5,894 bases of DNA from an uncultured Phascolarctobacterium sp. (lineage in GTDB: Bacteria > Bacillota > Negativicutes > Acidaminococcales > Acidaminococcaceae). The notes under the pieces are model-generated. The model saw only the letters and a program-made list of their open reading frames with translations. It made no database searches and was not told where the DNA came from. This document shows, piece after piece, positions 5,064-5,894 of the stretch (position 1 is its first letter; each line of letters opens with the position of its first letter). The stretch is from positions 1 to 5,894 of the forward strand of contig CAMFZA010000116.1 in NCBI GenBank assembly GCA_946002345.1. The letters run 5' to 3'. A program made the translations under genes and the position numbers.

Positions 5064-5297
5064 ATGAGGTTTCTGACTAAGATTCGTGATAGACAGTTCG
5101 CAAGAAAATGGGGAGGTGCCTATAACCTCTCAAGGGCGGTTTTGGCTGGTGTTCTGGCTGCCGGGTGTTTGATGCCGGGGTTCGCGGAAGCGGCGGTGTT
5201 GCATAAAAGTTCTGGTGTCAACTGTACTGAAGTCGGAAATACTGACAAAATCAATAGTTTCAACGACAATTCTGTAGATACAACTGAATATCAATAA
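5064..5297 (+). CDS. N-terminal piece of a secreted repeat/adhesin-like protein, cut by an in-frame stop
   Basis: The 77-codon frame starts at an ATG with a very strong Shine-Dalgarno (AAGGAGGG at 5050-5057, 6 nt away). Residues 1-43 form a long signal peptide: a basic N-terminus (RDRQFARKW), a hydrophobic core (RAVLAGVLAAGCLMPGF) and an AEA cleavage site near residue 43. The mature part begins VLHKSSGVNCTEVGNTDKI. TAA at 5295-5297 ends it, but the same frame continues open immediately afterwards into a beta-helix-like repeat region, so this was probably the start of one large surface protein. Cys35 follows AAG, but the -3 position is Ala rather than Leu, so a lipoprotein signal is less likely. 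The short product would be secreted but has no recognised function alone. Confidence 0.7.
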   Translation: MRFLTKIRDRQFARKWGGAYNLSRAVLAGVLAAGCLMPGFAEAAVLHKSSGVNCTEVGNTDKINSFNDNSVDTTEYQ

Positions 5298-5306
5298 GTA
5301 GTTTTG

Positions 5307-5339
5307 TGGTATCCCGGCGATTCTTGGTATCCCAGCGAT
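5307..5339 (+). repeat. 18-bp tandem duplication encoding WYPxD twice
   Basis: A 15-bp block at 5307-5321 recurs at 5325-5339 with one mismatch, an 18-bp period. It encodes WYPGDS followed by WYPSDE and lies just after the in-frame TAA that splits the surface protein. Confidence 0.7.
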
Positions 5340-5672
5340 GAAGAAACAAGTGTTGAAGGTTGCACCATCAATGTTAACGACGTTAACAGTACCAAAAATA
5401 TGACCATCACTCCAGAGATAAATATCAGAGGCGGATATGTGGATGATGGCAATGCCAAATCCAATACTGTTAATATTTCTAATGTAATTTTTACAAACAG
5501 TGCTTATATTTATGGTGGATATTCTAGATCCTTTGACTTCGCATTTTATAGTGGGGACACTAGTAGCAACGGTACTGTGACTGGTAATACAGTTACAATT
5601 AGCGGCAACACGAAGTTCGAAGAATATTCTGAGATTTATGGCGGATCTTCTAAATCTGGTACAGCCAATGAC

Positions 5673-5822
5673 AACCGCGTTATCATTAGTGGTGGCGAGT
5701 TTATTGGTCGTGTCTATGGTGGACGTGGTCCAACAGCCGCCGATGGCAACAGCGTTATCATTAGTGGTGGCAATATTACGGGTAATGTCTATGGCGGATG
5801 CGCTCAAACAGCATCCGAGGGA
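5673..5822 (+). repeat. Two tandem 75-bp coding repeats (25 residues each)
   Basis: Units 5673-5747 and 5748-5822 are aligned without gaps and agree at roughly three quarters of positions, including an identical 20-bp block starting at their sixth base. Both encode N-[RS]-VIISGG, four variable residues, a hydrophobic-YGG and an acidic DG/EG end. They are the youngest-looking units of the longer repeat series that starts at 5463. Confidence 0.8.
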
Positions 5823-5894
5823 AAAAGAATAATAATTATTGTTGGCAATAATACGGCTTAACAATAAAGCGCATAAGAAACTCTTACAGCCACT

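Larger units (their letters stand above)
5298..5861 (+). pseudogene. Beta-helix-like repeat region of the interrupted surface protein
   Basis: This piece is in the same frame as the segment before the TAA at 5295. It could be read as a separate ORF from TTG at 5304, or from ATG at 5400, but neither has a ribosome-binding site. It carries repeats of the type N-x-V-x-I-S-G-G followed by I/V-Y-G-G: units begin at 5463 (41 residues), 5586 (29), 5673 (25), 5748 (25), and a decayed fifth unit begins at 5823. Such Asn/Gly-rich units are typical of parallel beta-helix passenger domains of surface proteins in diderm bacteria. The fifth copy has lost the motif (IIIIVGNNTA) and ends in TAA at 5859-5861, with further in-frame stops behind it. 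No outer-membrane beta-barrel or anchor is seen before the window ends. I infer a degraded adhesin; a phase-variable or mis-sequenced gene is possible. Confidence 0.65.

Noticed and set aside
5158..5171. Lipobox in the surface protein signal peptide (AAGC, Cys35)
   Set aside because: Position -3 is Ala instead of Leu/Val/Ile, and a standard AEA signal peptidase I site follows at residue 43 after further hydrophobic residues.
5130..5864. Antisense open frame of 244 codons opposite the surface protein
   Set aside because: It mirrors the repetitive, stop-poor codon pattern of the plus-strand repeats, has an Asn/Thr/Ile-rich composition without any motif, and its start lies at the far end with no clear ribosome-binding site.
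1..5894. CRISPR array
   Set aside because: The only regular repeats are the in-frame 75-bp protein repeats at 5673-5822; there are no short repeats with unique spacers.

Overview
The window looks like the chromosome of a diderm Firmicute of the class Negativicutes (for example the Phascolarctobacterium/Acidaminococcus side). This is an inference from three things. Promoters and Shine-Dalgarno sites are Firmicute-like (TTGACA/TATAAT boxes, AGGAGG-type sites). There is a secreted repeat protein of the surface adhesin/autotransporter style. A solute-binding lipoprotein is paired with a CACHE-type sensor histidine kinase. No rRNA, tRNA or housekeeping marker is present to confirm the taxon.

Left part (1-3270, minus strand): a two-gene sensory operon. 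A promoter at 3204-3232, with a perfect inverted repeat just upstream, drives a 590-residue lipoprotein. Its front is a solute-binding fold and its back resembles a 5'-nucleotidase C-terminal domain. It is followed by a membrane sensor histidine kinase that leaves the window just after its phospho-accepting His. The lipoprotein reading frame is closed by a TAA, but the same frame stays open for 25 more codons that look like the missing end of the domain. The kinase H-box carries Pro where Thr/Asn is normal. The likely logic is that the lipoprotein binds a ligand outside the membrane and presents it to the CACHE domain of the kinase.

Middle part (3270-4670): accessory DNA. An orphan minus-strand terminator is followed by a compact plus-strand transcription unit of about 110 nt, with a consensus promoter, a structured body and a strong terminator, but no ORF. 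Next comes a hicA-hicB toxin-antitoxin operon with its own consensus promoter. That promoter has two 8-bp palindromes in its spacer, one helical turn apart, and its predicted transcription start lies inside the hicA Shine-Dalgarno. The layout suggests two modes: a long transcript able to make HicA, and a short one that favours HicB. Overlapping the end of hicB is a fragment resembling the C-terminal tail of Rpn/PD-(D/E)XK transposase-like nucleases, closed by a terminator.

Right part (4670-5894): a 5'-truncated remnant of a DUF554 membrane protein on the minus strand runs into the same terminator. After an intergenic stretch with an extended -10 promoter comes the start of a secreted beta-helix-like repeat protein. 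Its frame is broken by one in-frame TAA after 77 codons and ends at a second TAA inside a decayed repeat, so it looks like a degraded surface protein gene. The right half therefore holds three broken genes and one toxin-antitoxin module, as expected of a variable region.
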